Part shown: positions 35,913 through 49,270 of the stretch, one piece after another
Position numbering within the stretch: the first letter of the stretch is position 1
Layout: every line of letters starts with the position of its first letter
NCBI GenBank assembly: GCA_914767715.1
Contig: OU612073.1
Span: forward strand, 24,800,001 to 24,864,000
Direction: 5' to 3'
DNA: 64,000 nucleotides
Source of the DNA: Membranipora membranacea
Lineage: Eukaryota > Bryozoa > Gymnolaemata > Cheilostomatida > Membraniporidae
Translations under genes and position numbers: made by a program
The notes under the pieces: model-generated
Databases searched by the model: none
What the model was told of the DNA's origin: nothing
Seen by the model: the letters and a program-made list of their open reading frames with translations, nothing else

Positions 35913-36671
35913 TCTTCATTTGTCGGAAGACAAAACACTTATGGAATGGAGATGATTCCGGCAAAATCCATTGTGGCATTGTAGACCTGATCTGCTCAAA
36001 TAATAATGAAAGTATATATGAAAAAATTAATTATACTAGGAATGTCTATTCTCTGCCTACATACTGTCGAAATGCAGTGCCATACAGGTGTAAAAAATAT
36101 GCTAAAGAAAGTTCGCTTATCTGCTAGTTAACATTCACTGGCCGTCTTTACATCATATAAGCTAGGACCTTAGCTTGCTAAATTAAATGCTAGCCAACAT
36201 AATGTCACCGAACTAGCAAATATATACAAGCAAATTGAATTAAGTACTAGCTCGCCCAATAATGAAGATTGTTTACACTGGCCTATTGTGTTCCTTTTGT
36301 CTAACCATAAATAAATTAAGAATCACGTACTGTGTGGCACAGGCCTTCAATAGTGGTCGAGACCTCAACCAAGGGAGTGAGATGCTATATTTCTGTAACA
36401 GACATATTTATATCGTTATGCTCGGCTGCTGGTATTTTGAGAGTTGTCTCGACACTGTCATCTATCTGGCTAAGCAAAATCATTCATTTCATTACACACT
36501 ATCAATTGAATAAAAACGAATCCATTAAGGGCAAGATAGAATGTTATTCTCGTTTAATACACGAGCGCTATGAGGCAAATATGGCTGGATTGATAGCATG
36601 TATAAAAACTCATTGGGATGATAGGAGCAATAAATTAGTTTTCATTCAAAAATAAGGCTGAAAAATACCAT
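35913..36671. other. Convergent intergenic region between the F-box and CCDC130 genes
   Basis: The two genes converge here, so both 3' UTRs lie in this stretch. Nothing else is recognisable. Confidence 0.4.
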
Positions 36672-38966
36672 CTACTCAGTAATACTGCTGTTAGATGAAT
36701 CCGAATAATCACATAACTGTCTGAGAGTTTCATGTGAGTCAGTCGGAGATTTATCAGAACCACCAGGCTGGCTAACTCCTCCGGTCGGAGGGTCAGAGCT
36801 ATCCTGCCGCTGCAGTAAACTTCCATTCTCAACAGGATTCGGATCATTCGTTGTTAATGGTGAGTCAAGTTCGTCACTTTTTATCATAGGGCTGTGTGAC
36901 TTTCGTTTTAATTTAATAATTCCTTGCAGAATTGGTTTTGATGAGTCTTGATGTAGTGATTGGTTAGCTTTTGCCAGTGAGGACTTGTAAGCCAACACCT
37001 TGAGCTGAGTTAATTTACTGGCTTTGTCAGTGGCCAGATTTGAGTGAGAATTGTCTACTCCCAGATGAGGAGTAAACAGGCTTTGCTTCTGTATCACATT
37101 TCTTCTTTCTATTTGCCTTTCCTCATAGGATTCTAGAACCAAGATTTTACAGGTATTTGAATTATTAATAACAAAAAGAGAAACTGAGTCAAGCCAATGA
37201 ACTCATTGGTCAAGCAGTGTCAACAAAATCAAAAGTTTAGGAGGTCGAGGCGTAAACTGAAAGTGTGGAGGAACGATCCTGTAATAGGAAATTAAGCAAA
37301 TTAAGGAAGCCCACTGAGCAGACCTGACCAGTACCTGACCAGTACCTGACCAGTACCTGACCAGTACCTGACCAGTACCTGACCAGTACCTGACTGGCAT
37401 TGTACACCTCTGACATAATTATGATTTACAAAAAATATGTACATTTTTGCCTTTCTATTTCAATAACAAAATGCTGTTGTGTGTCTCTAAAATTTTCATG
37501 CATATTAAAATGATTTTATAACTTATTTTGGTAATGCAATTCTATTTCCTTAGGCCAAACTAGATATTAAAACACCACTCAATTAACTGATCAATCAGTC
37601 TTTGGGCAGTGTGCTAGTGCCTCAAATAAGACTTACTTCCATTATTTGGGTCTTCATATTTCATGAGTTGGGCCAGTCGCCGATCCTCGGATGTCTCCGG
37701 TAATAAGGCTATATCTAATGATGATTTATCCAGGAGTGCCTTGTCTGTCTGTGCGGTTGATTTTAGCTCCTTCTTTTCTGTTCTGAACTGTTAAATCAAA
37801 AACAACAGCTATAATAAGCCATCATATAGTAGTATTTATAAATACCTACCAATCAAATTTATCAAAAGTGAGAGAGAGTTCATTCATCTATCACTCAGTG
37901 ATATACCAATATAAATGTACCAGCTACCAATAGTTGTTATCATTTTTGAGTCTATGTACGTATAACTGTTTAATCTCAAGTTGTCCTCTCATTTCTCAAG
38001 GAATGATAACTCATATTATTGTTCTGGACACAAACTATTCTACAGGAGTGCTGATCGTGGATTAAGTTCATGACTTGTTAAACAAACCAATTGGGTAGTG
38101 TACTAACTTACGTTACAACAATAATTTAGTCATACAATAATTCACCTTATTACGAGCGACCTTGTTCAGCATATAATCATCTTTCCATTTTCCCTGCCTT
38201 TCCTCGAGTTTCTCCATAGTCGGAGCCACGTCTGATTTCTTCTGTACATCGTCAGTGAGATGCTCTAAAGCAAACATTGGATCTGTCTCTAACTTTTTGT
38301 GTGTCTCTCTCATCTCCGGTACAACCTACAAATAATCATACAATACATCAGATTAAAAGTGCATAACATCAAGCCTGGGCTAACACCGAGGACCAAAGAT
38401 AAAACCTTCACGTGAGTCATGTCACTTAAAAAGCGAAATTGACTATGAACATATAGAAAACATAAGGCAAAAAATACAATTAAAGCGATTCATTAGTTGT
38501 TCCCATTGATATGAGTAATACATATCAGTGGTTGTTATAATTGGTAAAGCTTAGTACATCAGGCACACTCAAATACCTGTTCATTTTGAGTAGCATCCCA
38601 TCTTTGCTCCTTTCGTCTAGCACCTGACAATATGACATAGTCCTGGTTCTTTGGATCAGTTTCAATCTCAAAGCGTTGATCACACATCGCACACTTCATA
38701 CGGAACTTGTAGATAGGTGTAGTGTAGTAGTATCCAGTTTTAGTCTTCTCGGCGTTGTACCTCACACCCATGCCGATCGGCTTCATACATCCATTACACC
38801 AAATGTTATATGGCATCTCGAATCTGATAATAAGTATGCCCTCAGATTTAAGTCTCTTGGCTCTTTCTCGGAGGGGATGACTTCCGTGGTATCCATCTAG
38901 TGACTTATGCTTCTGAGGATCAAAGTCGGGTGGATAGTACTTATTTTGCCCTTTTCTCTCTCCCAT
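36672..38966 (-). CDS. CCDC130: CCDC130/YJU2B splicing factor homologue (4 exons, 393 aa)
   Basis: Exons in reading order: 38966-38577, 38325-38146, 37787-37637, 37132-36672 (1182 nt). The N-terminus, MGERKGQNKYYPPDFDPQKH, is the signature of the YJU2/CWC16 family, and I chose this ATG over one five codons upstream for that reason. Residues 40-130 carry 'GILIIRFEMPYNIWCNGCM' and 'MGVRYNAEK'. Two CxxC pairs (57/60 and 92/95) form the zinc-binding core. The protein continues with 'ETDPMFALEHL' and 'LLPETSEDRRLAQLMKYED', both typical of CCDC130 and not of CCDC94/YJU2. The tail is low-complexity and Ser/Asp-rich. Expected role: nuclear, spliceosome-associated. The length is close to human CCDC130 (396 aa). 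Confidence 0.93.
37317..37396. repeat. 11-bp tandem repeat (~7 copies) in CCDC130 intron 3
   Basis: The unit TGACCAGTACC reads GGTACTGGTCA on the gene strand, so every copy contains CAGGTACTG, a match to the splice donor consensus. The array is mid-intron and not at an annotated exon end. Confidence 0.85.
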
Positions 38967-41822
38967 GATTGGATCAGTCAATCAGTCTCGAGTATCTTCT
39001 ACACAGAAATAAACAGAAACTGGTAAACAGTTGAAACACATTGATACGGGTAACATAGGAGGAGCGTTTACATATTTACAGGTTAGAGCACAGACGGAGG
39101 AAAAGAAATGTCATCATGATTCAGCAAGAAACTGATAGAACAATGATGGCCAATGCACATACATGATAATATTAGGGCCTGTCGCTATTCCTCAGATCAA
39201 TACAGCAATGCACACTCTAGCAGGCACTGTTCATCAGTATTTAAATTTTCTAAAATTGGATGTATGCAGTCCATATAGTAACATCAAGCCTCAAGGAGTA
39301 TCACCTAGGTAACAACATTACATATAAACCTAAAGAGACCTGCACTTATTGTATTATTTAGGGCCATTTAGACCCTACACTACCCAAAGGCTGGCTAGGT
39401 AACCCTTATTTGACAAACTCATCTAGCCTACTATGAATGAAAATCACAAATCAACCGAGTAAACTCATAGCCTATCTTGACAAGCTTGGTTGTACAACCT
39501 CCTTCACCACATAGCTTGCCAAGACAGGCTAGTCAGCTCATGTCATCATTGGACTGGTATTGAATGAACAAACAAATGAACTACCTCTTCAGTTCATATG
39601 ACAAACCATGAAATATAAACCAATTCTTATTACTATGAGCTATGTTCTTCATTATGTGTCTCAAATATCGTGGAGCAGCTTATTCAGTATTGGTCAAATA
39701 TAAGTAGGCCCACTAAACACACGAACATTAGCTAGTAACCTTTTACATACCTTAGTTAGTTGAGTTATCCAAAGTAAATTATTGCCAATCTTTGTAACCG
39801 GAAGCACATACAAATGGATTTACACTGAGTCAAATTTCCTCAATTCTTCGTTGTACTTTGTTTCAAAATTTAAGTATATAAGTGATTTAGTGATCACATT
39901 TTTGCCCTTTGTATCAAATTTCCCACGAATTTAATTTTCAAAAGTTGCGAGAAAATTCGATTTCCATTCAATTCGTCCACCATGTTTTGTGGATAAAGTC
40001 GCATTGAGTTCAAAGGTTATGGCTAGCGAATGGCAAAGATCAAACACGTGTACTAAAATGTGTATTTTTCACTTCAATTCAGTATTTGATCCAACAGATG
40101 GTCTTCTTCTCTCTGCAGTTACTCTGCTGAGTCTGAGTCAGTTAGACCACCAAGGGCTCAAGAATAGAATTCCACCTTTACATCAATGATGATGTCATGC
40201 TAGACCACCTAGGGGGCATCAGGGGTGTGCCTCAGTGTTTGGGTTTGACCAGTAGTTGGTCTAAGTCCTCTCTCGAGAAAATGCCTCGACCTCTGGACTT
40301 GCACCACCTGCAGAAGGCCTGTGATTGTTTCAGTGTACCATCCCCCCATTGGTCGGGCATTTTGGTTCAGAGGGAGTGCAACGACCCATCCAGTAAACTA
40401 CTCTCCTTCTGGTTTTGGCAAGCTGCAAACATCGCAAATTGTTCGGTGGCGTATGCAAGTGGTTTGAAAAGGAAAGCAACTAGTTTTACGAGGTCGGCTC
40501 GGGCCCATGACCAGCGACAGTCAAATCACCTACAGGCACCACTGAGGATCGGACCACAACCTTGCAATCTTGGTATTGGTTAGTTGGTCCTCTGGTATCA
40601 GTCATTTCTTCTTGAGGTCCCCCATCGTAAGGGGGATAAAACTGTTGTAATATCACTCTCTCCGGTCTAGCAACTTCTTTCATTTTCAAGTCCACGGCAG
40701 TGTTTGAAGCATTACAAAACTAACCCAGTTCTAAAAGGCTGCCTTACAACAACTCAAGACTGCCTCACAACAGGAATTATTAGTCTTACCTTACCTACAG
40801 CTAATCCAAAACGTCCAACACAGGGCGCGAATAGATATATATAATCATGGTAGTTCGTGAATGGGTATGGCGCGTTTGGAATGAGTGTTGTGTTGTTAGA
40901 TAAGGAATTATAGAAAATTTCTGATGTGATACAAAATACCTGATAAGCATTTGAATATAGACAACTTAAGCCACCTGCCGTAAAAAAATTAAGAGAGGAT
41001 ATTTTTTCTGAACCCGTGGTACTAGCGTGAGTGTTCATACGAGGATAAAGGTCCTTGGTTAAGACTAGGCTGAGTTTGGGTGGATGGTCAGACAGTGAAA
41101 AACATCATGACTGAGTTAATAACTGTTTAGAACATAGATATGGTATCGGTTTTAACCTTTATGTTAGCTGTGGTCATTTTGTGTCTAATGTCCAGGTTGA
41201 TCAATTTTTATTGGTATTGTTGTTAGTCTTAAAGTTATATGTACTTTCAAAACTGATACACCAATTGTTATGATCATCATTTGAATTTGTTTATCAGAAT
41301 CCTGACCGAAGGTCATCATTATGATGCCCGTTGTACAGGATTCTTGGCTGTTTTTAATTGAAATGTATCATAGCAGTCATTACAATTTGTTTTATCAGTT
41401 CTGAAAGCCACCTTGACCAGTCACTGGCAACAAGTGAGTGAAGGCTCATATGACCTGTTATTTGGTAGTCTCGGGATGTCACAGTCTTGTTGTTGAGCAG
41501 TCTTGAGACACAGCAAGGCGTTGTGATGCAATCTTGAGACGTTGTAGGACTGTTTTGAGGCCTAATGCATAGACTCAATCCATCTCACACCACAAACAAA
41601 AGACTCGGATGAATTACAATACACTCACAACTTTGACTTTTATGGAACTAGGTTAATTTTGTAATAAAGAATCATAAAAATGCACAAAAAATTGCCTTGC
41701 CAACAATCAAGTGCCAGCAACAAGCTAACTAATACTGGTAATTGCAAGTATAGAAAAAAACTGTTTATTTATGTCAAAGACGCCTACTGAACACTGAGAG
41801 ATATTTGAATTATTACAGAGTC
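38967..41822. other. Divergent intergenic region between CCDC130 and NEMP1
   Basis: Both promoters should lie here. Apart from them I recognise nothing. A GC-richer stretch at about 40190-40700 has longer open frames on both strands (for example minus 40695-40486) and could be a decayed transposon, but no motif supports a family. Confidence 0.4.
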
Positions 41823-44800
41823 ATGAGATCAGGAATGGCCTGGTTGGTGACTCTACTGCTGATTGTGTCCACATGTATTACATCATGCTTCCCTGCTAAT
41901 TTTACAAGTGAGTGTGTAAGAGTGGTGCCTCCGTAGGCTCAAGTCGTTATTATACTGTACTACATGCATCCTCTATCAGGGGAAACATGTACTTGCTTGT
42001 CTCAGTATGTTTTGCTTTGTCTTAGTCAAAATATTCAGGTTTTCAATTTCAGTTTACATTCCAATGTCGTTTGAATGATGTACATAGAGCGTTTTGTTTT
42101 CTATGTTCGAAACTATTGTTGTCGGTAATCCCTGCTGTTTGTCTTTTATGTAGTTAGGTCTGATAAATGGGTTAAAAGTGTCCCAGCTAAGTCGACTACA
42201 GACCGGCAACTCAATATCTACTGTAGAGAGGGGGAAGACAAGAGACTTACTAAAATATGGAAGAAAGCTACAGTAAGTAAAGTATTCTACAGTAAGTAAA
42301 GTATTCTACAGTAAGTAAAGTATTCTACAGTAAGTAAAGTATTCTACAGTAAGTAAAGTATTCTACAGTATGTTAAAGTATTCTACAGTAAGTTAAACTA
42401 TTCTACAGTATGTTAAAGACTCCAGAAGGACAACAACACTATATAGTGTGGCAGCTAGCTCTGCAGTAGATACACTATATTTTCACACATAGAAAATTCA
42501 GAGCACTTCTTGGTGAAAATTAAGTTTGGTTTTAGAAATTATCCTCCCTTCTGATATATGAGGTATTCATGGGGCATAGTGCTGTACCAGCCCAGTAAAC
42601 TATCACTTCTATCTACTTGAGAGAACAGTATAAATTCATAAATTAAGTTATCTACTATTGTAAAATGTCTCCTGACAATGGAACTATATTTATTTTGAAC
42701 TTGTCTTTAATTGTTCTCTGTTATTAATCAATGAGATATCAGATAGCTATAATTAAGTTGACATTGTTCACCACATTGCTAAATAAGACCTCCATACAGG
42801 CCTATTTTCCTTCACCAACTGATAATAACTCTTCGTACTGATAATAACATCTGAAGTCATTCTTCTCAGCTCATCGAAATATATTTCTATATTATTAGTA
42901 TTTGCTTTCCACCGCTTCGTCCTGTTTTATTTTAGCTACGGTTTAATTTCAATGAGACATCTAGTTATGAGCTCTTTGATGAGCCGACTACCCAGCAGGT
43001 ACAGTTAATGTATGATCAGCAGCGCAAGAGCTGGTTCCACTTTTATCCGCTTCAAACTACAGACGTAACTCTCAACCTCTTTAACAGTACATGTGTAGGT
43101 GTGGCTACCAGCGAGGAGTACCGGGTATTCATCGAGGTTAAACGTAAGTCAATAATAGCTGACCTAATTCTGATTGTGCTATGTTAATGAGTCATTGTGT
43201 TGAACATAGGCATGACTATAATATGGTAAAGCAACTGATGTTCACACAGCTGATGGATTGATTGATTTGTCCTGGAATCTATCTGTTTGTTTCATTTCAA
43301 ATGCGGCGTTGGCAATAATTTATAATCATGAGCAACTTCGTATCTCTAGGATGAGACATCTCATAATAAGAATATGATGCGTGTGATATTAGGGATATAC
43401 TCCCACCCTCCCTCGTTCATATGTTGTATGTTGTTGGTTTATTTCTCAGCCGTTTATTCCGCTTATCTGGCTGCCACTATTGGTGCCATATTTCTCTTCT
43501 ATGCAGCTAAAAGATTAAGCAAGTAAGTCATTTACACCTCCACCCTGAAATCATTGCTGAAGTCATCCGAACTCTAGAAAAACTGATTTATAGGGTTTCC
43601 TGTATTTGTAAGAATATTTATGTTTATCAGATAGAATCTGAATAAACCTGTAGAACAACACATTGAAAAATTGGCAGAATTGTCCTCATGATCTCATCTC
43701 ATCAAACTTATAGGCTGAGCTCACAAGTCTTACATTTTTACAGTACAATCACCACACATCTTAAACTATGCTGATTTCTGTTGTAGAAATATCGCCTTCT
43801 ATTATGGGACTGGAGTTGGTATTGGTGTGATAGCCTCTGTTCTTGTTTTGTGTTTTGTTCTGAGTAGACTAATCCCAGGCAAGGTAAGTTTATCAAACCC
43901 TACATCCTAAGACTATCTAGATTTAGCTGAGTTAAGTGTCAAAGCAGAGTTTAGCTCCTATATCAGATAGAGACATGACAGCTCATAGCAGTCTTACAGT
44001 TTGCATGTATCTGTATGTGAATATTGTGTCATCATCTTACATCATTAATTGTTGGAGTTCAGACCACTAAGTAAACAACTGCCCAATGTGCATGCAGCCT
44101 TAGCTAGCTAGCCTGCTCACTCAGCCAACAGGATGTCTTTTTTTGTGTTAAGGCAAATGCGTCTCTTGACAAGGTTTTACTCTAGCTTAGCCTAGATTAT
44201 CAGGCTTTGTGCGGCGGGAATACCATGAGACATGACACACGATTAAGTGTTTTCATGTTTTCAAATGCATAGTATTATATTTATATGTAGAAAGCTGGAA
44301 TAGCTATAATGCTGACAGGGATATCATCCTTCCTCACAGCCGTACAGTATCTATGGAGGACACAGATTCTGGTGTTCCTTGAGGATCATTATGATATAGT
44401 TATAGGATATATAGTAATCAGCGGTCTCCTCTCATTCGTCCTCTTATACTGGTACGGACCTCCGAGTAATCCCAGATCTCTAGATATCGTCAAATGGATT
44501 ATACAGGTCGGTATTAATATTTTGCTATTTTGAGCCATGGAGTCTCTAACTCCTTGCTCGAATCAGGGAGTTTTCCAACCCGCTCTTTATTTTTCACCTG
44601 AATTCTCTGTGTTTGAGTTGTCTGCTCTTGTTGGTGTAGAGGACTACTCCAAACCATTTAACTGATGTGAATTTCATTCGTATGAATAGTTTGTGTAGTG
44701 ATGTGCATGATTCATATAATTGAAATCTTCTAAGAGGAGGGATGTATAGGGTCTTTGTTTTGTTTGTAGCTAATAGCACTCAGTATGCTGTACTACAGTA

Positions 44801-47800
44801 TACAAGTAAGAGAGATAGCAGTGGGTGTGATGTTACTATTAGTCACTATCTATAACTTCCCTATCAGAATACTCAGGCGCATCACATGGATGTGGTATGT
44901 GAATATAACATGTGTAAAAGTGTGCTCATATGATCAGTTCCTACAAATAATTTGACCATTAGGTGACAATTCTGATATTTTAGTCTCAATTACTTATCTT
45001 AGACCTATACAGATTTCAATGAGCACATATTTTCGTGACTAGTTTGAGTGTGCTTTTACAGAAGGTAAGATCCTTGGCTCCCAGATCTTGTCGTGTTAGT
45101 GTGTGGAGGTAGTGTACTGGAAGCCTAGGAGGTCTTGTCGTGTTAGTGTGTGGAGGTAGTGTACTGGAAGCCTAGGAGGTCTTGTCGTGTTAGTGTGTGG
45201 AGGTAGTGTACTGGGAGCCTAGGAGGTCTTGTCGTGTTAGTGTGTGGAGGTAGTGTACTGGAAGCCTAGGAGGTCTTGTCGTGTTAGTGTGTGGAGGTAG
45301 TGTACTGGAAGCCTAGGAGGTCTTGTCGTGTTAGTGTGTGGAAGTAGTGTACTGGGAGCCTAGGAGGTCTTGTCGTGTTAGTGTGTGGAGGTAGTGTACT
45401 GGAAGCCTAGGAGGTCTTGTTGTGTTAGTGTGTGGAGGTAGTGTACTGGAAGCCTAGGAGGTCTTGTTGTGTTAGTGTGTGGAGGTAGTGTACTGGAAGC
45501 CTAGGAGGTCTTGTCGTGTTAGTGTGTGGAGGTAGTGTACTGGAAGCCTAGGAGGTCTTGTCGTGTTAGTGTGTGGAGGTAGTGTACTGGAAGCCTAGGA
45601 GGTCTTGTCATGTTAGTGTGTGGAGGTAGTGTACTGGAAGCCTAGGAGGTCTTGTCGTGTTAGTGTGTGGAGGTAGTGTACTGGGAGCCTAGGAGGTCTT
45701 GTCGTGTTAGTGTGTGGAGGTAGTGTACTGGAAGCCTAGGAGGTCTTGTCGTGTTAGTGTGTGGAAGTAGTGTACTGGAAGCCTAGGAGGTCTTGTCGTG
45801 TTAGTGTGTGGAGGTAGTGTACTGGAAGCCTAGGAGGTCTTGTCGTGTTAGTGTGTGGAGGTAGTGTACTGGGAGCCTAGGAGGTCTTGTCGTGTTAGTG
45901 TGTGGAGGTAGTGTACTGGGAGCCTAGGAGGTCTTGTCGTGTTAGTGTGTGGAGGTAGTGTACTGGAAGCCTAGGAGGTCTTGTCGTGTTAGTGTGTGGA
46001 GGTAGTGTACTGGGAGCCTAGGAGGTCTTGTCGTGTTAGTGTGTGGGGGTAGTGTACTGGAAGCCTAGGAGGTCTTGTCGTGTTAGTGTGTGGAGGTAGT
46101 GTACTGGAAGCCTAGGAGGTCTTGTCGTGTTAGTGTGTGGAGGTAGTGTACTGGGAGCCTAGGAGGTCTTGTCGTGTTAGTGTGTGGAGGTAGTGTACTG
46201 GAAGCCTAGGAGGTCTTGTCGTGTTAGTGTGTGGAGGTAGTGTACTGGAAGCCTAGGAGGTCTTGTCGTGTTAGTGTGTGGAGGTAGTGTACTGGAAGCC
46301 TAGGAGGTCTTGTCGTGTTAGTGTGTGGAGGTAGTGTACTGGAAGCCTAGGAGGTCTTGTCGTGTTAGTGTGTGGAGGTAGTGTACTGGAAGCCTAGGAG
46401 GTCTTGTCGTGTTAGTGTGTGGAGGTAGTGTACTGGGAGCCTAGGAGGTCTTGTCGTGTTAGTGTGTGGAGGTAGTGTACTGGAAGCCTAGGAGGTCTTG
46501 TAGTGTTAGTGTGTGGAGGTAGTGTACTGGAAGCCTAGGAGGTCTTGTCGTGTTAGTGTGTGGAGGTAGTGTACTGGAAGCCTAGGAGGTCTTGTCGTGT
46601 TAGTGTGTGGAAGTAGTGTACTGGGAGCCTAGGAGGTCTTGTCGTGTTAGTGTGTGGAGGTAGTGTACTGGAAGCCTAGGAGGTCTTGTTGTGTTAGTGT
46701 GTGGAGGTAGTGTACTGGAAGCCTAGGAGGTCTTGTTGTGTTAGTGTGTGGAGGTAGTGTACTGGAAGCCTAGGAGGTCTTGTCGTGTTAGTGTGTGGAG
46801 GTAGTGTACTGGAAGCCTAGGAGGTCTTGTCGTGTTAGTGTGTGGAGGTAGTGTACTGGAAGCCTAGGAGGTCTTGTCATGTTAGTGTGTGGAGGTAGTG
46901 TACTGGAAGCCTAGGAGGTCTTGTCGTGTTAGTGTGTGGAAGTAGTGTACTGGAAGCCTAGGAGGTCTTGTCGTGTTAGTGTGTGGAGGTAGTGTACTGG
47001 AAGCCTAGGAGGTCTTGTCGTGTTAGTGTGTGGAAGTAGTGTACTGGGAGCCTAGGAGGTCTTGTCGTGTTAGTGTGTGGAGGTAGTGTACTGGGAGCCT
47101 AGGAGGTATTGTCGTGTTAGTGTGTGGAGGTAGTGTACTGGGAGCCTAGGAGGTCTTGTCGTGTTAGTGTGTGGAGGTAGTGTACTGGAAGCCTAGGAGG
47201 TCTTGTCGTGTTAGTGTGTGGAGGTAGTGTACTGGGAGCCTAGGAGGTCTTGTCGTGTTAGTGTGTGGAGGTAGTGTACTGGAAGCCTAGGAGGTATTGT
47301 CGTGTTAGTGTGTGGAAGTAGTGTACTGGGAGCCTAGGAGGTCTTGTCGTGTTAGTGTGTGGAGGTAGTGTACTGGAAGCCTAGGAGGTCTTGTCGTGTT
47401 AGTGTGTGGAGGTAGTGTACTGGAAGCCTAGGAGGTCTTGTCGTGTTAGTGTGTGGAGGTAGTGTACTGGGAGCCTAGGAGGTCTTGTCGTGTTAGTGTG
47501 TGGAGGTAGTGTACTGGAAGCCTAGGAGGTCTTGTCGTGTTAGTGTGTGGAGGTAGAGTACTGGAAGTCTAGGAGGTCTTGTCGTGTTAGTGTGTGGAGG
47601 TAGTGTACTGGAAGCCTAGGAGGTCTTGTCGTGTTAGTGTGTGGAGGTAGTGTACTGGGAGCCTAGGAGGTCTTGTCGTGTTAGTGTGTGGAGGTAGTGT
47701 ACTGGGAGCCTAGGAGGTCTTGTCGTGTTAGTGTGTGGAGGTAGTGTACTGGAAGCCTAGGAGGTCTTGTCGTGTTAGTGTGTGGAGGTAGTGTACTGGG

Positions 47801-49270
47801 AGCCTAGGAGGTCTTGTCGTGTTAGTGTGTGGAGGTAGTGTACTGGAAGCCTAGGAGGTCTTGTCGTGTTAGTGTGTGGAGGTAGTGTACTGGGAGCCTA
47901 GGAGGTCTTGTCGTGTTAGTGTGTGGAGGTAGTGTACTGGGAGCCTAGGAGGTCTTGTCGTGTTAAGTGTGTGGAGGTAGTGTACTGGAAGCCTAGGAGG
48001 CCAACAGATAATACATGATATATGTGGATGAATGCATGACAACATACCGTAGAAGTATAGCTCTCAGAATGTAACAATATGTAGATCAGATTATGAACGT
48101 AAACATGAAACATGAACATAAAGTGACATTGTGTACACTACAGCTCTAAACCAGCTCGGACACCACCTGACATATGGGTAAACATATTCTGTTGTGTTCA
48201 ACCCATTTACCTCAATCTGATGACATTTTCTCTGTTTGCTAATACTGTCATCTATTCTGTGGCCATGTATCAAAAGGCTAAATCAAGCTGGATTAATCGA
48301 TTGTCCTCTTCTAGTGAAACAATTTAGACACAAATATCTCCTATACAGAAAACAATGTTGACATTATGTTATATATATATTTCTTTCGAAGTCAGTTTAC
48401 ACTGTTCTTGTTTATAGGAGAGTTCGGTTTCCTCCCAAACCTCGGTTACTTACTACTGAAGAGTTTGAGCAGCAAGCTGATGAATTCACACGTAAAGCTC
48501 TGGAAGATCTAAAATCTTACTGTAAGAGTCCAGATTGTAACGCGTGGAAAACTATTGGCAGACTCAAATCTCCCACCAGGTAAGAGTTAAACCTAGATTA
48601 TGATTTCACTGCAATTTTAGTAGTGTATTGGTATGTATAATCCATTGTACAGAAGAAATTAGAAGTTATCATACCTGATTGAGATTGTGATTAGTGTTTG
48701 GCACATTTAGAAATCCTGGCATACGTCACTTCCTTTTTGTCCTACATTCATCCATTCTGCCTGCTGGATAGACTTCCATCCAGATCGATAACTCCCAGAG
48801 TTCAAGGATATGAGATGCCAAAACCTGTTCCATCGAGGTCCAAAAATTTTCAAATTGTGGGTTTCCACTATTTTCATAATTTTATTGCTCAGTCTAGGGT
48901 GAATTAGTTCAGGCCCTATGCTGCAGAGACAAATGTATGCCTCAACAATTTGCAAATGCGCTGAGTGACACTGATCTCTTATCACATTTACTTTTTAATA
49001 AATTAATTTTTTATACCAGAACATCCTGTCATGTGGCACATGTTTGCAAACTTAGAGTTTGTTGCACCGTCTTGTATATTTCATTCTTGTGTGATGTAAT
49101 AATAATGTAATTTTGCTGATTTCAGGTTTGCCGATTTTGTGGAGGGAAGTTTCCACCTTCAGGACGACGAGTTATTGTCGTTTGATATCGGAGATTCTGC
49201 AGAGTTGCCTCCCATGACATCTGATGACGATTCGGACGCTGAGATAGACTTTAGACTATCCACCAGGTGA
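41823..49270 (+). CDS. NEMP1: Nuclear envelope integral membrane protein (NEMP1/TMEM194-like), 9 exons, 409 aa
   Basis: Exons 41823-41907, 42154-42272, 42936-43143, 43450-43522, 43787-43883, 44291-44506, 44770-44894, 48418-48579 and 49126-49270 total 1230 nt with consistent phases. It opens with a signal peptide and a lumenal/perinuclear domain (to about residue 140). Five or so membrane helices follow (about 140-300), including the family-typical 'FYYGTGVGIGVIASVLVL'. The nucleoplasmic C-terminus has '[56 protein letters not shown]', the highly conserved NEMP tail, and ends in an acidic stretch. NEMP proteins support inner nuclear membrane stiffness and bind emerin/Ran in animals. The protein could be the NEMP1 or NEMP2 type. 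Intron 2 starts in a tandem donor repeat, and intron 7 holds the 47-bp array. Confidence 0.93.
42262..42420 (+). repeat. 19-20-bp tandem repeat duplicating the exon 2 donor of the NEMP1 homologue
   Basis: The unit is GTAAGTAAAGTATTCTACA. Donor-like GTAAGT/GTATGT copies start at 42273 (authentic), 42292, 42311, 42330, 42349 and about 42368, 42388 and 42408. All but the first are preceded by TTCTACA, echoing the exon end GCTACA. Downstream use would shift the frame, with a stop met in the second unit. Confidence 0.9.
45085..48000. repeat. 47-bp minisatellite, ~62 copies, in intron 7 of the NEMP1 homologue
   Basis: Head-to-tail units contain 'gtcttgtcgtgttagtgtgt' and 'ggaggtagtgtactggaagc', with few substitutions (ggaagcc/gggagcc, gaggt/gaagt, tcgtg/ttgtg/tcatg). 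There are no unique spacers. A run of variant units near 45345-45612 recurs 1269 bp (27 units) later near 46614-46881, which shows a segmental duplication within the array. Confidence 0.95.

Noticed and set aside
38967-38981. Upstream ATG giving MTDPI before the CCDC130 start
   Set aside because: The YJU2/CCDC130 family begins at MGERK, so the internal ATG at 38966 is preferred.
40197-40695. Gene between CCDC130 and NEMP1
   Set aside because: Open frames on both strands are moderate in length but show no family motif or convincing splice sites.
45085-48000. CRISPR array
   Set aside because: The 47-bp units are contiguous, with no unique spacers, inside an intron of an animal gene.
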